Below, in pieces: positions 50,870 through 61,640 of a stretch of DNA of 64,000 nt. The DNA is taken from NCBI GenBank assembly GCA_017591395.1, contig WEDG01003403.1, positions 186,001 to 250,000 on the forward strand, in the 5' to 3' direction. This DNA is from Schistocephalus solidus (Eukaryota; Platyhelminthes; Cestoda; Diphyllobothriidea; Diphyllobothriidae). The translations under genes and the position numbers were made by a program. The notes below the pieces were generated by a model. The model did not search any database. It saw only the letters and a program-made list of their open reading frames with translations, and was not told where the DNA came from. Each line of letters opens with the position of its first letter. Within the stretch, counting starts at the first letter, position 1.

Positions 50870-51115
50870 GGAAAGGGAGATTGAAATGACCATTTCTGGC
50901 TTATTAACCGTCATCAGCCAGCCATACCTAGCCTCGGGTGTTGCGCCACCAAGGCTCGAACCCGCAACCTGTTGATTAGAAATTTAATGCTCTAACTCAC
51001 TGCGCCACGGGCTCGTGTTCCTGTCGCTGCGAGTGGGGCTCGAGAGTTAGCTCCAAGGCAGAACGGGACGAGTGGGTCCCGTTACCGATTGGTGAGCACC
51101 TATCCACCAAATGGG
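50870..51115 (-). repeat. SINE-like family S copy with inverted tail
   Basis: The minus strand from about 51015 to 50870 reads ccgtggcgcagtgagttaga (box-A-like), gcgggttcgagccttgg (box-B-like), ggctggctgatgacggttaa, taagccagaaatggtcattt. Plus-strand tail sequence abuts the head at 51015-51110: gagtggggctcgagagttag, cagaacgggacgagtgggtc, gattggtgagc. The head and tail therefore diverge, as at 35.0 kb. Confidence 0.75.
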
Positions 51116-51654
51116 ATTAGTGTTGGAGCCCATCTCCTAAAGGGTCCACCAACTCTTATGTAAACTCGTAGGTAAACATGGGCATGCAATAAAAGTGTAC
51201 CCCTTATGGGGAATAATCAGCAGATTTTCGATCAAAAACACAAAAGAATTTTGAATCAAATATTTATGCTTTCCTAAACTTATTATACAGATATCGAAAT
51301 GGATTAGGGGGTAAGGCCGTAAAACGGAGAAGACTGAGAAGACATTTCATTATCCATAGAAATAAATACGCGTTATCGGCAGTAACCCGCTGCCAAAATT
51401 AACTTCACGCCCGTTTTATTCAAAGAAAGATGCTGCCACGGGCCCATATATTAAAAGGCCAAAAGTTTTCACACTTGGACTAGAAAGTTCCGAACGAGGA
51501 CAACTGCAGGTAGACATGCAGTGCTGATGTTGATGGCAGCAAGAAACGTGCTTATTGTTTGCTTGAAAACTGATATTTTAGTCAGATGAAACATAGCAAA
51601 CAAAGACGAGGCAGACTGGGATGAGAAGATCTGGTTCATTATTCTTCATCAGCC

Positions 51655-51895
51655 AGGCATACCCAATCCCAGATGGTGCAGCACCTGAGGCTCGAACCCC
51701 GAGTTGCACCACCTGGGGTTGTGTAGGGCCAGCTGATAACGGTTAATAAGCCAGACATGGTCATTGCAGTCTCCCTTGTCTTTGTCAGCAATTTCCCATC
51801 TGCCTATATTACTGGCCGCTGTGCGGTTGCTTGCGGGGCTTTAGAGTTAACCCCAAGGCACAACGGGACGAGTGAGTCCCGTAACCCCTCGGTGA
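51655..51895 (+). repeat. SINE-like family S copy (body and tail)
   Basis: Body cacctggggttgtgtagggc, gataacggttaataagccag, agtctcccttgtctttgtca, then tail gccgctgtgcggttgcttgc, gagttaaccccaaggcacaa, cgggacgagtgagtcccgta. The head has been rearranged: only a reversed box-B region (aggctcgaacc) remains at 51690. Confidence 0.7.
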
Positions 51896-52678
51896 GCGAG
51901 TTCGACTTTGAAAGTTAGGGATGTTTGTATCAGTTTTACGGTTGGTTGTAGCACCGATGCTTGAGAATGACAGACATCATGGGAAGCCACTTGGGATGAC
52001 GAGACTGAGGGATTTCGGCAGTGGTAAATCACAGCAGTGACGTTCAGTTCGTGTCCTTTTCAAATCCTACGTGTCGATCGTGCCTATTTGGTTCGTATCA
52101 ATCCTTGGGGATCTTGAGGTGGTATGACATTTAAAATTCAGACAAATACTGAATCCAAAGGTTTACTCGTCGCAGATTGAAGCAGGTCATTTAGGGAGTG
52201 TGAAAGTTTTCTCATTGTTCGTTTCGCTTCAACATCAACTGAGTTTAATAACGGCCCCAGTCTATGTAAAAATCCATAGGAAGCTCCTTATTAGCAGGAA
52301 GTTTTCCACTGGACTTCACTTCCTCGACACATCGAGTTCACGGTGTCCTTTGGTGAACCTGTCCTACCTGTTGAACCATATTTCATTTAATAGTACTTAC
52401 GCGAACTGCTGGTTATTGCTGGTGTCAACCACTGGAGCCGCATTCATGCTGCATTATAAGAGGGCGGGAAAGTCTATGGGAAAAATCGCCCGAATAGTGT
52501 GAATTTAGTGGTTTTAGTGGTGCTTATTTTGTGTGAGTTGAGAGGGTTTACGGATGTTACACTCTTGAAATTACTGGTCTGGTAAGTAAGTAAATACCTC
52601 TCGTTACTTAAGAAGACTAATAAAGGAAAGTGGACGTAGTTCGAAGTCTAACCGGCCATTGTCCGAATGCTGACCTAC

Positions 52679-52974
52679 CTCCGATGCAAGATAATCCTCT
52701 GCAAATACATCCAAACTGTCGGGGGAGAGCTCAGACGAGGAGGAATCAGGCAAGCCCACGGTCTTGCTGGACATCTCTGTGAGAACGTCCTCTGCGTCCC
52801 GGCGTAGGCGCGCAGATTCGTGTGGACCGATGTGCTCGATGATGGTCTGTCCATCAGCGGAGACTGAAAAAAACCGGAATGCCTGCGGGTGGCGATTCAC
52901 AACGTCCTTGAAGGCGGGCGTGATTACGCCATTCTGTTGTGCGTCGGTCTTTGACTCCACAGGCTCCCGTTTAT
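52679..52974 (-). CDS. SPAG17: SPAG17, exon with FFxxxxDG block
   Basis: A 296 nt exon. The acceptor tctgcgtttccag leaves phase 1, matching the exon ending at 55709; the donor gag|gtaggt leaves phase 0. It reads KREPVESKTDAQQNGV, HPQAFRFFSVSADGQTIIEH, then ARLRRDAEDVLTEM and a Ser/Asp-rich end. The PRFFvv..DGsgtellr pattern is characteristic of vertebrate SPAG17 after its MORN-like beta-rich segment. Confidence 0.9.
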
Positions 52975-53659
52975 CTGGAAACGCAGAATAAACGACAGAA
53001 AGAGTGCGAAGCGTTACGGCAATCACAGTTTGTACACTCAGTTGTGGGAATCCTGGGAGCAGAATCGATTCGGAAAAGGGGTCACATGCTCTATACTCAA
53101 CTCTTTTCTTCGTCGTTATGATTTAAGTGGTCATCTTTTACTTACGAAGTTTGCACCCCTCGGAATTTTTACAAATTAACGAGTAAGTGTTACAATTTTA
53201 GCCGCCATTTTTTTAACATTTTTTAGGTCAAGTAATATATTTGTATACATACCTTTGACGCTTCACCTAGTGCGGTTTACTGGCATATTACAATATGCTT
53301 TCAGATAAATAGTTCGCCCTACATAGGCTGCAAATAGGATTTAAAATGAACCCTTATCCTAAGTTACTACATTCATTACATGATGCCTGCGTTTGGTTGA
53401 GCACGCTTGCCAACGGGAGACAAATACTACTTAAATTTTGAATATTTTTCCATTCACATTTAATTGTTTTATGTGTTGCTGTCTTTCCGCCCCTACGATG
53501 GGCCATGCGGGAGCTGCGTTAGTGTAGGGCACGACAGGCGTTATGGATGCTGCGCAATTTCCATTTCCCTTCGAAGTCCGGCCGATTGCGTGTTGGCCAG
53601 GTTTGTGGGTGGCACGCGAAGACGGGCTGCTCAGCTTTGTCAGTCACTGCGTCTGATAC

Positions 53660-53840
53660 CAATCTCTTCACTGTATTGACACCGGGTTCAGGTGGGTGAG
53701 GAAATTGCGCGGCAGATGCCGCGCAAGTGCATTGTCAATATTAATTAATTCACGCGCAGGTGGCGGTCTCTGTGCCCGCCACGCTGTGGGGCGTCCAGCG
53801 GATATTGTTGTTAACGTTGGTCAAACTGTGTTGTAGGGTG
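53660..53840 (+). repeat. Dispersed GC-rich family (R), partial copy
   Basis: Contains ctgtattgacaccgggttca, ggtgggtgaggaaattgcgc, gcagatgccgcgcaagtgca, ttaattcacgcgcaggtggc. The 3' part is diverged. It lies in a SPAG17 intron. Confidence 0.65.
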
Positions 53841-54420
53841 CACACTTGACGGATTTGTCTGGCAGGCATGGACTAGATGAACTATCTAGAGATGTTCGTG
53901 AATGACCAAACAATGTTTCTCAGTGAGTTGTAAGGATAAGTTAAGCAGCGTGTCATTGCGGTGACGGTGCTTCTGCGCAGTGACTCAGGTAGCGCCATAG
54001 GAGCACGTTTCTATGGCCTCATATACAGTAACCCTTTATCACGAGACGTTGCTTATGTGTTAAGTTCTAACGTTGGATAACTTAGCCTAACAAGCTTTTT
54101 CGACTTAAATGGCATGCTACGCTACTAGTGAGCTGAATCAAAGATTAAAGTGCAGACCTTACAACAGGAAATTAGTCTTTCGTAGTTCACTTCGGAAGGT
54201 GGCCCAGAGAATTAAAAAAAAGGATCGTCCGTGATCCACAAATGAGCGACGGAACTTGAATTCCAGCTTCAGACGTTAGCGACTACTGCAATATGCAAAA
54301 GTACCCTGCCGCTAAACGGACCATATGTAAGATGCGCTGGACCCACACGGAGGCTAGATCACGGCCCATCAGGCGTTATTTGGGATGTGCACGCATGAGG
54401 GGTGAGTGTTGAGGCATGCC

Positions 54421-54441
54421 TATATATATATATATATATAT
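54421..54441. repeat. (TA)n microsatellite
   Basis: About ten TA units directly 5' of a family R copy. Confidence 0.9.
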
Positions 54442-54660
54442 TATTGCGGATTGCCGCCGCGCCGGTCACCAAAGCCATCACCCACCTCCGGTCTTATTGA
54501 CTTGGTCCTGGCCCTGCGCTGGGGTATGAGAGGAAGAGAGGGTGCGTTAGATGCCGCGCAAGCCTACTATCACTGAAAAATAAATCACGTGCAGGTCACC
54601 ATCCCGGCACCCACATTGTTGTGGTGGACATCGTCGACAACGACGAACGACATGTCACGC
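54442..54660 (+). repeat. Dispersed GC-rich family (R), copy
   Basis: Reads gccgccgcgccggtcaccaa, cacctccggtcttattgact, gatgccgcgcaagcctacta, aatcacgtgcaggtcaccat, ttgtggtggacatcgtcgac. The blocks are in the same order as at 57.2 kb. Confidence 0.75.
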
Positions 54661-54744
54661 AAAGTGGTGCAGAAGAGCCTAAAGTAATCGATCAGCAAGT
54701 TGCCGAGGAATCCGGGGTCGGCTCGCGCGGAATACCAGGAAGAA

Positions 54745-54835
54745 TAAGGGTTAGATTTATTGCTAGAGCTAAAGTTAGAAGGGATGGAGTTAGGGGTAGG
54801 GTCATGATTACGGTTGAGGGGAGGAGTAGCGTTTG
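54745..54835 (+). repeat. Degenerate TTAGGG-like tract
   Basis: Plus-strand variants: aagggttagatt, agttagaaggg, gagttaggggtagggtcatg, acggttgagggg. The 71-codon open frame over it (MVDIVDNDERH...) is formed from repeat sequence. Confidence 0.65.
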
Positions 54836-55261
54836 AGTTATGACAAAGAAATAGGTTCCCCTGGAATGTAAATCAAGACCACTTGTTCTACGGGGGTAGG
54901 AGTAAGTACACCTCTAGCAACCAGAATACGACAACTATCGGACTGCTGTCCACAGAATACAATGATTGCCCGTGACCAAGCTACCCTAGGTGTCTTCTTC
55001 TACTTATATGGTGGAAACACGGGTTGTACCGACTAATCAACTATTTCGTTCTAACCAGGGCGAGTCAAAGCATTTTGGCAATCAACAAATAAGATTATGC
55101 AGGCCAGGTACGTTCTTCCTGTTTTTGAGTTGTAGTCAGTCCCCAACTCATTCCAGGTCTGTTTAATTGTGGAATATCTTCAAAAGAAATAGTGCAGGAC
55201 ACAAGAATAGGAATCCTCCGTAAAATATGTGGCCTTGCGCTAAGCTCCAGCGAGATTGAGT

Positions 55262-55305
55262 TATCTTGAAGGTTAGGGGTAGAGTTGGGGTTAATATTAG
55301 GAAAC
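55262..55305 (+). repeat. Degenerate TTAGGG-like tract, short
   Basis: aaggttaggggtagagttgg then ggttaatattagg on the plus strand. Confidence 0.55.
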
Positions 55306-55374
55306 GGGAATTGGCACCCTTCGGGGAATGCAAAGCTATAATGCCTGTTTTCCACCGGGGTGCCTGCTCCTTGC

Positions 55375-55590
55375 ATTCGTTGATGAACGCTCACCAATCG
55401 CTAACGGAACTTGACTCTTGAGCCTCAAGGCAGAAGGCCTCGACGGCTCACTGGTGAGAGCGTTGGACTTCTGCTCAACGGGTCGCGGATTCGATCCTCG
55501 AGTGGTGCACCCCCTGTGGTTGGGGATGACTGATTGAGGACGGCTGATAAGCCAGAAATGGCCATTGCAGTCTCCCTTGTCTTTGCCGGC
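55375..55590 (+). repeat. SINE-like family S copy, inverted tail end then head and body
   Basis: Starts with gatgaacgctcaccaatcg, the tail end in reverse. Then gagcctcaaggcagaag (tail middle, forward), then the tRNA-like head (gctcactggtgagagcgttg, gacttctgctcaacgggtcg, box-B-like ggattcgatcctcg), then the body (gactgattgaggacggctga, taagccagaaatggccattg, cagtctcccttgtctttgcc). Confidence 0.75.
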
Positions 55591-55708
55591 CATATTCATC
55601 TGCCGGTTCCCATTTCGGTGTCTTCTCATAAATAGGTTAACTACGAAGATTAGTATTAAATAATTCGTAAGACTTGTCCGCTATGAAATGCAGCAACCTT
55701 ATACCTAC

Positions 55709-55910
55709 CATCCAGGAGGGCATTGCAGTTGCCCAAACTGTCAACGGAGAATGCGTTGTTCTCAGAATCAGTCATTTCGAGCAGATTTTCCGACTTGAGA
55801 AACGAGAATACGTAACTGGAAAGTTGTTCGTCAGCAGAGGTGGTGGTTCTGTGTGTCATAAATACGACCTTCCCGTTGTGGTGGAATTGCATTTCGCTCT
55901 TCTCTCCACA
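55709..55910 (-). CDS. SPAG17: SPAG17, exon of MORN-like beta-rich segment
   Basis: A 202 nt exon. It starts in phase 0 after gcgtttacgattccctag, matching the phase-0 end of the exon at 61894, and ends in phase 1 at a gtaggt donor, matching the exon at 52974. It reads MQFHHNGKVVFMTH, SSYVFSFLKSENLLEMTDSE and NNAFSVDSLGNCNALLD. This fits the part of SPAG17 where short strands alternate with an NG/DG turn and a YxxSh strand. A 121-codon plus-strand frame covers the same DNA and is a shadow. Confidence 0.85.
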
Positions 55911-56235
55911 CTAGGGAATCGTAAACGCAAAGAAGTTATAGACGATGCAAGTAGCCTTCTCCTTAAAGGCCTTACTTTTTGCAGTTTACTTAAGTTGCTC
56001 ATGGATGTCACCAGCGAAATCGCCCTGAACAAAGACTAAATCTCAAATGTCCTAAGACCAAATATGAACAACGTTTGACAAACTAAACTCATATTAAGAG
56101 AAAATATCAGTACCCACACGCAAAAATGAAAGGAAATTATCATTGATCAATGAAAGCAGATGAAATTGCAACCATGGCACCATGATAAACTCTGAAATAG
56201 CTAAGGTGTCTCAGGTTGATGTTAGATTTATTGAT

Positions 56236-56372
56236 CGCAGATAATGCAGTCATCAGTAACGTGGATTTCGCAGATAATGCAGTCATCAGCAACGTGGATT
56301 TCGCAGATAATGCAGTCATCAGCAACGTGGATTTCGCAGATAATGCAGTCATCAGCAACGTGGATTTTGCAG
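56236..56372. repeat. 33 bp minisatellite, about four units
   Basis: The unit cgcagataatgcagtcatca plus gcaacgtggattt recurs at 56236, 56269, 56302 and 56335, with a partial unit to 56372. Units are identical except one t/c change in the first (gtaacg) and a t near the end. Because 33 is a multiple of three, frames stay open across it and produce repetitive peptides (AKSTLLMTALS) that are not genes. Confidence 0.97.
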
Positions 56373-57159
56373 GATTCCACATATTCTGACAACGTTAATC
56401 CGTAAAAAACATACATTCACAGGTGGTTTATTAGATATGAGGATCGGGTGTGAATATCTGGACACATCCACAGTAATATAGGCGGCATTGCCCAAAACGT
56501 ACGAACGGCACAAAAAATGAAAGGATTTTTTAGTTAGTAAAGGAAACCGTTATTTGATTACCCGCACAGAACTCACAGATGGCAGTCAAAGAGAATTCAA
56601 TTTGCAAAAGCACTCCACCTAACTATTCGAAGTTTACGAGAAGAACCAGGACTTTCGAGATTTCTACAAACGCAGTCCTTGCAAATTCAGGGTGTTCCAT
56701 ATAACTTTACTCAACTTATGCTCCCAGCGGTCTAAATATTATTTTTTTATGTTAAACAACCAAGATACTACCGATGAAACCTGTCGGGGACTTTGCAGGT
56801 TCCAGGTGTCCTTACATGCTTTCGGATTGAAATTTCGGCTGGTTGTCTGTATATATTGGGGTGCTTGCAGGGGGCGTAGTTGATCGCTCTAATTCGGATA
56901 GTACAGGCAGCTTTTGCCAGCAAAGATTTCAGGAAATATATAAAACATTTCCGGTACAAAGAGTGGTATTAATTTTTGAACTAACATTGCCGTTACATGT
57001 ACAGGAAAGGTAGAATCGACATGTCTCAGGAGGCTTTAAGTAGACCACAGAAACACTACTTGGGATGCTGACCTAACAGGTCAATGGAGGTTAAAATAAC
57101 TGCTTCGTGTAAAATTGCCAGCGTCAATCTGTTAATCAATTACGTCGACTCATCGTGGG

Positions 57160-57475
57160 ACCCGAGCCAGGTGCGGTGGTACGCCCAGGGGCGGCTCCGG
57201 CCGCGCCAGCCACCTGCGTCCTCTCCCGCCTTTGGTCTTCTTGACTCTGTCATGACACCGGGTTCAGTTGGGGGAGGAGGAGAGAGTGCGGTAGCTGCAG
57301 CGCAAGGCTACTATCACTTAAAACTAATTCACGAGCAAGTCACCGTCCCTGCACCACCTGGTGTGGAGCATACGGTGGACCTCGTCGAAATCGACGGTCG
57401 AACTGTCGTGTGCGCCCTAAACGGGCCGCGTGGTAGATGCGCTGGATCAACACGGGTGGCAAATCAGCTTGCGGA
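57160..57475 (+). repeat. Dispersed GC-rich family (R), best copy
   Basis: Reads gtggtacgcccaggggcggc, tccggccgcgccagccacct, ttggtcttcttgactctgtc, atgacaccgggttcagttgg, agctgcagcgcaaggctact, gtcaccgtccctgcaccacc, ggagcatacggtggacctcg, cgaaatcgacggtcgaactg, cgtggtagatgcgctggatc. Its 137-codon open frame has no known homologue that I recognise and is GC-biased repeat sequence. Confidence 0.82.
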
Positions 57476-57559
57476 AGGTGTTATTATTCTGGGATGAGGT
57501 CATGGGGGGTGCGCGTGCCCAACATGAGCATTCGTAGGTGCCGACTCATGCCGCACCAC

Positions 57560-57760
57560 TCTCTCCCACTCCGTGGGGGATGCTTCATCTGCGCCCGACC
57601 CCACCTCCGGTCTTCTTGACACCGAGCACAATCGATTAAGGGAAGTCTACTATCACTTAAGAGTACTTTGCGCACAAGCCAACGTCCCTGCACCACCCTT
57701 ATGTGGAGCATACGGTCGACGTCGTCGGATTACGACGGTTGAACTGATGTTGACCCACTC
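57560..57760 (+). repeat. Dispersed GC-rich family (R), second copy in tandem
   Basis: Starts within ctcatgccgcaccactctct and gacccca-cctccggtcttct, then ctactatcacttaagagtac, gcgcacaagccaacgtccct, gcaccacccttatgtggagc, atacggtcgacgtcgtcgga. Same orientation as the copy ending at 57475, about 85 bp away. Confidence 0.8.
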
Positions 57761-57764
57761 CGAT

Positions 57765-59576
57765 CACAAGACACAAAATATATGCTCCGGTTTACCTTAA
57801 AAAGATATTTGCATGACGCTGGTTACGATTTATCGCTTGTGCATTTGTTAGCTTTCTTGTGGGCTTATAGGAAAGGAGATGAGTTTTGCTTGGAAAAGCG
57901 AGGCAGCCTTCTTTTCAGCAATTTTGAGCTTCCACTTAGTGACACGCGTTATGACAACTTATCCGACTGCAAGCAAATAAATTTAAGGTAAATTTTCAGG
58001 GGACCAATTTCTTTTCATTTTAAAGCATCTTACTCAATTTTTGGCCCCGAGTATTTTATGTTCGGGGTTAGATTATGACTTATGGATCCACAGATACTTC
58101 AGTAGCACAGTCTTTGTGGATACATCGCATTTTCGATTTCCGTTCCGACTTTTGATTTCTTATTCCCTTTCCAGTGTAGTTCTAGTAAAACTCGAATTGT
58201 GGTGCCATCTCATCGTAAACTCTTATGACCATGCTAAAATTGCTCGATAAATAACAAGAATATTCGGTAAGACATTGGCATAGGAAACCCTCAGGAACAC
58301 ACGTGGGCTAATAATAAATTCCAAGGAGGGTACCTTATCTCATGTTTCAAACCTTATCCTAACATTAAGCTCAATCCGAGCCGTAACCCTAATTTCATGG
58401 ATTTTAGCAAAAGATCATCTGTACTATGGTGGTTTTTCATTCCTCTGTCTTGCCGGATGGTCATTCCAAAACGTACATGAATTAAAAATTGACAGTACCC
58501 ACTAAAAATGACAATGAATTCGAAAATTCGCGAAAACCAACAAAATTTCAGAAGATTACAGTTGCGGAATAGGCGCAACTTATATCTGATTGACAATAAT
58601 TTAGTACTCTTAAATATTGATGGACTGTGTGTAAACAGTCCCAAATGTTCAAGGAAGTTTACGTTACAGGTAAATCAAATTCTTCACTTTTAACTGCCAA
58701 GTAATCTTAATCCCTGTTGAAAGGCGAAGCTGACTGCAGGATGCTGCATTACCCCCAGGTGCGAATATTCACACCCACGCGAAAAGCAACTTATTGAACA
58801 TGATGACATCAATGGGAGACTTTAAAACAGAGCTGGTTGGACGATCGCCTCAGGAGCTCCATAAACTTCACTTAAAAGTGTCATTGCATGTCCTAGGAAA
58901 AATTGACTATTGCAGCCACCATGGATAAATAAATAGCTGTCTTACGACGGTATCCATGTTCAACACAAGGCTGGTAGAGGCCTACCAAGAGGGTCAAAGT
59001 TAAAACTTGAACCGACAGGAAATCAGTAAGCATCCGCCCTAACTAGGCCGTCACAAAACCACCAAGGTCAGGATAATTTATCTCCACATCGTTAAAACAT
59101 TTGTACAGAAAGTCCGCAAAAAGATGCAGATAAAACGCATCTGAGCATATTGGCTTGTGGTTGCACCGAAATGAGCTAAGCATCTAGTCGGAAGGAGATG
59201 GCTAACATGCACCTTTCGGAAAATCAGTGCATTCCTCAATTTAATAAATCCGATGCAATAAAACCGCCTGTGTAAGATCCTCTCCTGTAAGACCTGGAAC
59301 AGTGTGTCATGCGCAATAAATGGGCTCCTCCGACCCTGTAGGTAATTGCGTCCAATGACATCTCTAGCCAGTTTATTTAGACAGGCCACTGGTTACGAGA
59401 GACGGAAAAGACATTGCGGTCATTACAGTTTATACCCGACATTTAAGTTCTCACTAGAAGAAATCAAGATGTGCTAGCAGTCGAGGATTGAGACGTTGCT
59501 AACTGATGGAGTAACTAGGCCATCCTGTGGAAGGAGGGTGAAACGAAAATGATTCCCCACTAAATTTAGTTTTTAT
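57765..59576. other. SPAG17 intron; no gene seen
   Basis: No exon was recognised. A weak TTAGGG-like patch lies at 58345-58400 (ccttatcctaacattaagc, cgtaaccctaatttc). Confidence 0.5.
58345..58400 (-). repeat. Degenerate TTAGGG-like tract, short
   Basis: Plus-strand aaccttatcctaacattaag then ccgagccgtaaccctaattt. Confidence 0.45.
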
Positions 59577-59710
59577 GCCAATTTAAAACAGGCGTAAACA
59601 GCAGGATTTATTGGTACCAATATATCATCTACGTATCTTCTGTATAATGTTGTCATCTTCAATTTGGAGGACACCTTTTCTTCTAAGTGACCCATAAAAA
59701 CATCGGCGAA
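59577..59710 (-). mobile_element. Inverted partial copy of the Penelope-like element
   Basis: The minus strand reads DVFMGHLEEKVSSKLKMTTL, YRRYVDDI (YVDD at 59635-59624) and then jumps to ggtaccaataaatcctgctg and tttacgcctg, the sequence found at the 3' end of the plus-strand element (60824-60865). This short chimeric copy therefore keeps part of the reverse transcriptase and the 3' tail, and is arranged head to head with the main element. Confidence 0.85.
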
Positions 59711-60870
59711 GATACGTAGATGATATATTTGCGATTGTTGATAACAAGAAAGACGACGTAGACCTTCTTTCTACCATGAATACATTGCATCATAAGATAA
59801 AATTTACAATGAACATGGAACAGAACAACACGCTACCTTTCCTAGACGTCCTCATGTTCAGAGAGGATGATGGCTCAATAAGGCGCTCTGTCTTCCACAA
59901 AAAAACTTGGAAAGGGCAATACTTGAACTTTAAAAGCTTTGTACCAGTACAATGGAAATGAAATTTGGTACATACACTTTTTCAAAGGGCGAGAAATATT
60001 TGTTCTAATGAAGGTCTAGATACAGAAATTGCCTGCATCAAATCAGCCTTACTTAACTGTGGATATCCTGCACGTTTCATTCAAAAATATAGCAACACCT
60101 TTTGACCAAAAGTGGTGAAACATTCAGTTCCAAAAAAGCCCGTTAGCATATACTTACCCTTTAAGGGTGACAATATTTCTAATACTATCAAGCGACGATT
60201 ATGCTGCACCATAGGAAGAACATACAATGCAGCTCAGCTCATCTTTATCAATCGTACTAGAAGCCTGCCAATAAACCATCCAAAGGATGCCTTGCCGTTG
60301 CACGCCACCCCAAATTGTGTTTATGAATTCACGTGCACTTGTGGATGCAAGTACATTGGGCGAACGCAAAGGCAATTAGCTTCCAGAGCCGCTGAACATT
60401 TACCTAATTGGTTGTTTAAACAAGAAAATAAAGTACCACATTCTTCGATTACTAAACATATACTAGACAGTGGTCATTATGTAGACCTCAAAACAGCTTT
60501 CCGAGTACTTGTTCGGGCACGAACAACTCGGACATTGCGCTACTTGGAAGCAGCGTATATACGCAGGGAGAAACCCAATCTTTGTAAGCAACTAGACCAC
60601 GGGATCAATCTACAATTGCCCTGGTGATTTTCACCCTAGAGGCTTCATAGTTTTAGTTGTATAAGCTTCTCCCCCACATTTTCTTTCCTGAAGTTATTTA
60701 CGTTGTCCACTGGACCTTGCTGTTATGTATTGATTTTCTGTTAATTCAAACTGCTATCCATTTTCATTCGTTACTTGTGTTATGCAAAGACGGGCTGCAG
60801 TTGATAAGCCGTCACGAAATTTCTTGGTACCAATAAATCCTGCTGTTTACGCCTGCTTTAAATTCATACC
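59705..60870 (+). mobile_element. Penelope-like element, 5'-truncated
   Basis: Carries the reverse-transcriptase end followed by a GIY-YIG endonuclease, the order that defines canonical Penelope-like elements. It is truncated just upstream of the catalytic YVDD box. Its 3' tail (ttggtaccaataaatcctgc) also appears inverted at the left side (59580-59620), so the whole locus is bounded by a short inverted repeat. It lies in the 6 kb SPAG17 intron 55911-61893. Confidence 0.93.
59707..60627 (+). pseudogene. Penelope-like RT C-terminus plus GIY-YIG endonuclease
   Basis: One reading frame throughout, interrupted by two stops (59959-59961 and 60102-60104). RT part: RRYVDDIFAIVDNKKDD (YVDD at 59713-59724), NTLPFLDVLMFREDDGSI, HKKTWKGQYLNFKSFVPVQW, then after the stop LFQRARNICSNEGLDTEI. 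The linker carries NTIKRRLCCTIGRTYNAAQL. The endonuclease has NCVYEFTCTCGCKYIGRTQR (the GIY and YIG strands as VYE..YIG, with the Arg of the active site in RTQRQLASR), AAEH, then SSITKHILDSGHYVD and LRYLEAAYIRREKPNLCKQ with the catalytic-type Glu. Cysteines in CTCGC resemble the zinc-binding Cys of Penelope endonucleases. Only two nonsense changes suggest a recent copy. Confidence 0.93.
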
Positions 60871-61529
60871 CGGGAGAAAAGGCTTCAAATTTTATGCCAA
60901 TCTCAGCCGCGTGAGATCCAAAACCCCTGTAACATAACTGAGCCTAGTCGTTTTTGGCATGGTTAGATAGACTTTTTGGCTTCGTCAGAAGCGCAAATCT
61001 GCTTTCCTGCGTCCCCGGCAGGACCGACATGGCTGGTCCATGAAAGTAGTCCTCGTTAAAGTCGATGAGGGAACTTCATTAGGTCTGCGCACGGTACACC
61101 GTCTTCAAAACAAGAAAAAAAGCTTATACCGGAAGAGGTTTATTGGATGATTGATATCTCGGGAAGCGGTTTTACCTTCCCAGCTTCAGAGCCTGAAAAG
61201 CCCTGCGCACAGCTCTCACTCTTTTTCCTGGTGTGTAGTCTACCAACTGTGGGCTACAGGGGACCCGCATTTCAATAAGACTTGTTTCGCTCCCACCCGG
61301 TGGCAGCCCAGATTCTTCTAGGTTATGGCTGTCTCCTGTCAAAAAGGTTCGTAAAACCGTCTTTCAGCCAAGTCCTCTCAGAACTCTTCACTAAATACAG
61401 CTTACGTGGAAGGGTTGTCAAGACAATGATTATGCTCTTCGTGTCGAAGCTTCAAGCTGTTGAAGAATTTGCTTAGATTAAATTGCATGCGAGATTTGGT
61501 ACCATGCAATGAAAGGAAACACCCCAGGA

Positions 61530-61640
61530 AGATGCGGTCACTGATGAGGGGTTCGGGTGAAAATCCGAGAGATAGCCTTATAAACTTCTTGTTCCAGGAA
61601 TCGCGTCTTCTTCTTCTGGACTTATTTCCGGAACTCACCT
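61530..61640 (+). repeat. Dispersed hairpin family (H), copy 6
   Basis: Reads gcggtcactgatgaggggtt, cgggtgaaaatccgagagat, aaacttcttgttccaggaat, cgcgtcttcttcttctgg. Same block order as copies 3-5. Here the strand starts with ctgatgagg rather than ctgatgatg, and gagag replaces gaaac. Confidence 0.65.

Noticed and set aside
55674..56039. A 121-codon plus-strand open frame
   Set aside because: It is the antisense shadow of a phase-consistent SPAG17 exon (55709-55910) and has no family motif.
56140..56416. Repetitive peptide genes (AKSTLLMTALS repeats)
   Set aside because: They are artefacts of a 33 bp minisatellite, whose unit length is a multiple of three.
57084..57497. A 137-codon plus-strand frame
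   Set aside because: It coincides with the best family R copy; GC-rich repeat sequence leaves frames open by chance.
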